A DNA stretch of 64,000 nucleotides from Piliocolobus tephrosceles. Taxonomy: Eukaryota; Chordata; Mammalia; Primates; Cercopithecidae. Each line of letters opens with the position of its first letter. Positions within the stretch are counted from its first letter, which is position 1. Below the pieces are notes generated by a model. It was not told the origin of the DNA, did not search any database, and saw only the letters and a program-made list of their open reading frames with translations. Of the stretch, positions 61,055 to 64,000 are shown one piece after another. The DNA lies in the NCBI RefSeq assembly GCF_002776525.5, contig NC_045449.1, forward strand, positions 7,017,207 to 7,081,206, written 5' to 3'. The position numbers and the translations under genes are program-made.

Positions 61055-61620
61055 CCCGCCGGGTCCAGTACCGGCCCCCGCCGCCACCGCCTCCTCCGCC
61101 GCCGCCGCCGCCACCGCCCCGGCCCCTCCCCCCGGCTCGCGGACCCGCCGCCCTGCTCGGTCCTCGCGCCCCGAGCCTCGCCCGCACGCCGGCAGCGGGC
61201 CCAGAACCGAGGCCAATCGCAGCCCGCTGCCGCCGCTCGCGTAGACCCCGCCTCCCGACCACGGGCCAATCCCAGCCCAGCAGCCCCCCAGCCCGCACGC
61301 CGACCCCGCCTCCCAGACTTCGCACCGCGGCCCCGGTCCCCGCCGGCTGCCCAGTAAGTACACCTGGGCCCCGCCCCCTGGCCGCCACGTGACCACCCCC
61401 GGCCCAACGCATTGGCCGGCGGCCCCTTTCCCCTCCCCCCTCCGCCCCTTTCCACCGGCCGCGGGAAATCAAACGGGCCGGTCGCGCCCCAACTGCCACC
61501 TGGCCTCTGCGCGAAGGGCGGGGCCGTGGCCGCGGCGCCAAGGTTGCCCGTGACGACCTGAGCGAGGGGCGGGAGTCTGCATCCTCGGTTCTGGCAGTGA
61601 GTAGCACTGCTCGCCTCCAC
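61055..61620 (-). promoter_or_regulatory. YBX2: YBX2 5' UTR and CpG-island promoter
   Basis: CpG-rich, TATA-less sequence upstream of the YBX2 ATG. It contains CCAAT on the plus strand (ATTGG on the YBX2 sense strand) at 61213-61217 and 61266-61270, the opposite orientation (ATTGG) at 61411-61415, and CACGTG at 61386-61391. A GGC triplet tract lies at 61077-61119. Confidence 0.65.
61077..61119. repeat. Imperfect (CCG)n triplet tract in YBX2 5' UTR
   Basis: CCG/CCA/CCT triplets just upstream of the YBX2 start codon. On the sense strand this is a GGC-rich repeat, with a longest pure run of about five units. Confidence 0.8.
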
Positions 61621-61821
61621 CCTCGAGACCGACCTTGCCCATATGCTGCCAGGTGCAGACGCCTTCCGGCCACCACTGCCCTTGGCACCCTCTCCTCACA
61701 GGACGGCCCTGCACACCCTGGGGCTGTGGGGTCCGCCGCGGGATAGGCTAGAAAGCGCAGCAGAATGGATTTCCCGGCTCACACTTGCTCCCATAAGCCA
61801 GGACCGCCCCCCCCCCACTCT

Positions 61822-62335
61822 TTTCTTTTGAGACAGGGTCTCGCTCTGTCGCCCAGACTAGAGTGCAGTGGCGCGATCTCGGCTCTCTACAACCTCCGCC
61901 TCCCGGATTCAAGCGATTCCCTGCCTTGAGCCACCTCAAGGTGGCTCCTGGCCTGCCTCTACCTATGTTTGTATTGGAAACAAAGTTTACAAGTAGTGCA
62001 ATATACAACTCTTCTTCGCTGAGTTGGGTGTGTTTGTTTGTTTGTTTGTTTGTTTTGACACAAGGTCTCCCTCTGTCGCCCAGACTGAAGCTCAGTGTGT
62101 GATCTGGGCTCACTGCAGCCTCCGCCTCCCGGATTCAAGCGATTCTCCCTCCTCAGCCTCCTGAGTACCTGGAATGACAGGCGTGCGCCACCACAGCCCG
62201 GCTAATTTTTGCATTTTTAGTAGAGATGGGGTTTCACCATATTGGTCAAGCTGGTCTCGAACTCCTGACCGGTGACCCACCCGCCTCAGCCTCCCAAAGT
62301 GTTGGGATGACAGGCGTGAGTCACTGCGCCCAGCC
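61822..62335 (-). mobile_element. Alu fragment and Alu upstream of YBX2
   Basis: A minus-strand left-end fragment at 61822-61940, a short non-Alu spacer, then a minus-strand Alu with a (GTTT)n tail at 62029-62335. Confidence 0.8.
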
Positions 62336-62842
62336 TTCCTGAGTTTTGATCAATGTGTCCACCTATGTGGCCCAGGCCGACTGCTGCAGCTCTGATGTCT
62401 ACCGCCCTAGACTGGCTTTGGGGTCTCTCACATCTGCCTGCCGGGGGCTGTGGTCTCCGGTCAGACGTCAAGCTCCAGCGGACTCGAGGCCTTTTGCACA
62501 TGCAGTTTCCTCTGCTGAGAACGCGCCTTCGTGTCCCAGGGTGGCTCTCTTCAAGTAGCAGCTTACATACGACTCTTCGCGATCGCAGCATTCCTTCTTT
62601 TTCTGATGGCATTTTTGAAAATATGACACGATCCTGACCATTTGCTTATTTTATTTCCCTGCACACAGTGGGCTGTAAACTCCACAGCAGTAAGAGCCTT
62701 GTAGTTAAGCCGGACGCCTGCAGCAGTGCCTGGTACAACGTACACGTTCAATATTTATCGAATACATGAACGGCCCCCATTCCACAGATGAGAGGACTGA
62801 GGGGCAGTGAGACGCTTGTACCAGGTTTCTCGGGAGCCTGGG
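62336..62842. mobile_element. L2 and MIR remnants
   Basis: 62640-62765 resembles the L2 3' end (GTGGGCTGTAAACTCCACAG, then a segment like AATATTTATCGAATACATGAA). 62775-62835 resembles MIR (CCCATTCCACAGATGAGAGG). The part before 62640 is also L2-like but less clear. Confidence 0.55.
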
Positions 62843-63603
62843 AAGATTAAGAAAATGGGCCGGGCGCGGTGGCTCACGCCTGAAATCCCAGGAAAACGAG
62901 GCTCCAGCAGTATCTCCTCCCTAGGGCCGCCTCCCCCATCAGGGAGGACGCGGGTGCACATTGTATTTTTAGCCAGGGCAGCGCGCCCCGGGGCAGCACA
63001 CGTGCCCCCAGGCGCTGCTGGGCCGGCCCCAAGTGCGCTTCCCAAGGGCTGGCGTCCTCCGCGTCCCCTTCGCGGCCAGCGGCCCGCAGCGGCCACAGTC
63101 TCCTCTCCCGGTCCCGGCGCGCCCTCTGCCGGCCGCTCCCGGAGGCTGCCGGATTCCGCTTCCTCGCTCACCCTCCACTTGCTTTGTCGCCTGCTGCACC
63201 CCTCCCGCCCTTTCAGAGTTGAAGATTTTGTTTTCGGGGCATCGGGCTCAGTGGACAGAAAAAGAGACAAGACGAGAAAACAATTAAGTCGCAAGAGAGG
63301 CCGTGAAGCATACAAGAATGACCACTGCCCTTAGACTGTTAAGGACCGACTTACCCGTGCCTAGCTCCGAGCTCAAGGAATTGGAGAAGCCTAAGACCAA
63401 GGCTGGAGAAGGCAGGCAAGAAACCTCAGTGTGACCGCTGCAGCGAAAGAATCACATGGAAGGCACAGATGAAGCTCAGGAACCGGCCAGTTAGCTACAG
63501 GCTGGAGGGTGAGAAGAGAGGACATAGGAAGGGAAGCTGAACCCTTTTTGGAGTAAGATTAAGAAAATGGACCGGGCGCGGTGGTTCACGCCTGTAATCC
63601 CAG
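62843..63603 (+). repeat. 49-bp direct repeat bracketing a CpG-rich segment
   Basis: AAGATTAAGAAAATGG followed by the first about 33 bp of an Alu occurs at 62843-62891 and again at 63555-63603, with three mismatches and an offset of 712 bp. The first Alu head stops abruptly. Between the copies lies non-Alu sequence whose first half (about 62960-63180) is CpG-rich. No gene was recognised in it. Confidence 0.85.
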
Positions 63604-64000
63604 CACACTGGAATGAGGAGGCTGGTGTGTCACCTGTGGTCAGGACTTCGAAACAGGCCTGGCCAACATGGTGAAATCCCCATCTCTACTAAAAAAGCAA
63701 AAACTGGCCAGGCGCGGTGGCTCACGCCTGTAATCCCAGCACTTTGGGAGGCCGAGGCAAGTGGATCACAAGGTCAGGAGTTCGAGACCAGTCTGGCTAA
63801 TATGGTGAAACCCCGTCTCTACTGAAAAATACAAAAAATTGGCCAGGTGCGGTGGCTCACGCCTGTAATCCCAGCACTTTGGGAGGCCGAGACGGGCAGA
63901 TCACGAGGTCAGGAGATCGAGACCAGCCTGACTAACACGGTGAAACCCCATCTCTACTAAAAAAAAAAAAAAAAAAATTAGCCTGGTGTTGTGGCGGGTG
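63571..64000 (+). mobile_element. Three stacked Alu left arms at the window end
   Basis: Alu heads start at 63571, 63706 and 63841. The first two stop at the middle A-rich linker, where the next begins. The third continues into its right arm at the window edge. This is consistent with successive nested insertions whose right halves lie beyond the window. Confidence 0.75.

Noticed and set aside
60632..61357. 241-codon plus-strand frame
   Set aside because: Antisense to YBX2 exon 1 and GC-rich promoter.
62807..63334. 175-codon plus-strand frame over the CpG-rich segment
   Set aside because: Starts in MIR and an Alu head, has no recognisable domain, and fits GC-rich composition. Kept only as a structural oddity.
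61621..64000. EIF5A, the next gene in human order
   Set aside because: No EIF5A exon is present; it would lie beyond the right edge.

Overview
This window is a gene-dense stretch of a primate nuclear genome. Its gene order and orientation match human chromosome 17p13.1: DVL2 flank, PHF23(-), GABARAP(-), CTDNEP1(-), ELP5(+), CLDN7(-), SLC2A4(+), YBX2(-). I identified the genes by translating exons and joining them at splice sites. In all seven the joined frames close exactly: 403, 117, 244, 300, 211, 509 and 359 residues. Several young Alu copies carry a variant I associate with Old World monkey AluY lineages, so a cercopithecoid such as a macaque, baboon or guenon is more likely than human. 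That species call is inference. Three runs of exactly 100 N are assembly gaps.

Layout. 1-330 is the probable DVL2 5' flank with a cluster of CACGTG palindromes. 0.5-5.4 kb is PHF23 with a very C-rich first intron and a CpG-rich promoter. 5.9-8.2 kb is GABARAP. 9.0-17.0 kb is CTDNEP1, head to head with ELP5 (18.2-25.9 kb) across a shared CpG-island promoter. CLDN7 (25.9-28.5 kb) converges on ELP5, and their poly(A) signals sit within about 25 bp. 28.6-46.5 kb has no recognisable gene: it is an Alu-dense interval that also holds an L2 and a long L1 ORF2 remnant chopped up by Alus. 47.6-54.6 kb is SLC2A4 with a recognisable MEF2 site and GC/KLF boxes. 54.8-61.6 kb is YBX2, convergent with SLC2A4. 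The last 2.4 kb are Alu, L2 and MIR pieces plus a CpG-rich unassigned segment.

The genes do not form one pathway. PHF23 (PHD-finger protein linked to autophagy control) and GABARAP (ATG8-family protein) are adjacent autophagy-related genes. CTDNEP1 is a nuclear-envelope/ER phosphatase, ELP5 an Elongator subunit, CLDN7 a tight-junction protein, SLC2A4 the insulin-responsive glucose transporter and YBX2 a germ-cell Y-box protein.

I see no previously undescribed biological system here. The observations most worth checking are a 36-bp near-perfect palindrome next to an assembly gap (34685-34720), a 49-bp direct repeat at a 712-bp offset near the right end, a young AluY with perfect 16-bp target-site duplications in SLC2A4 intron 10, motif clusters in several promoters, and a substituted upstream start codon in ELP5.
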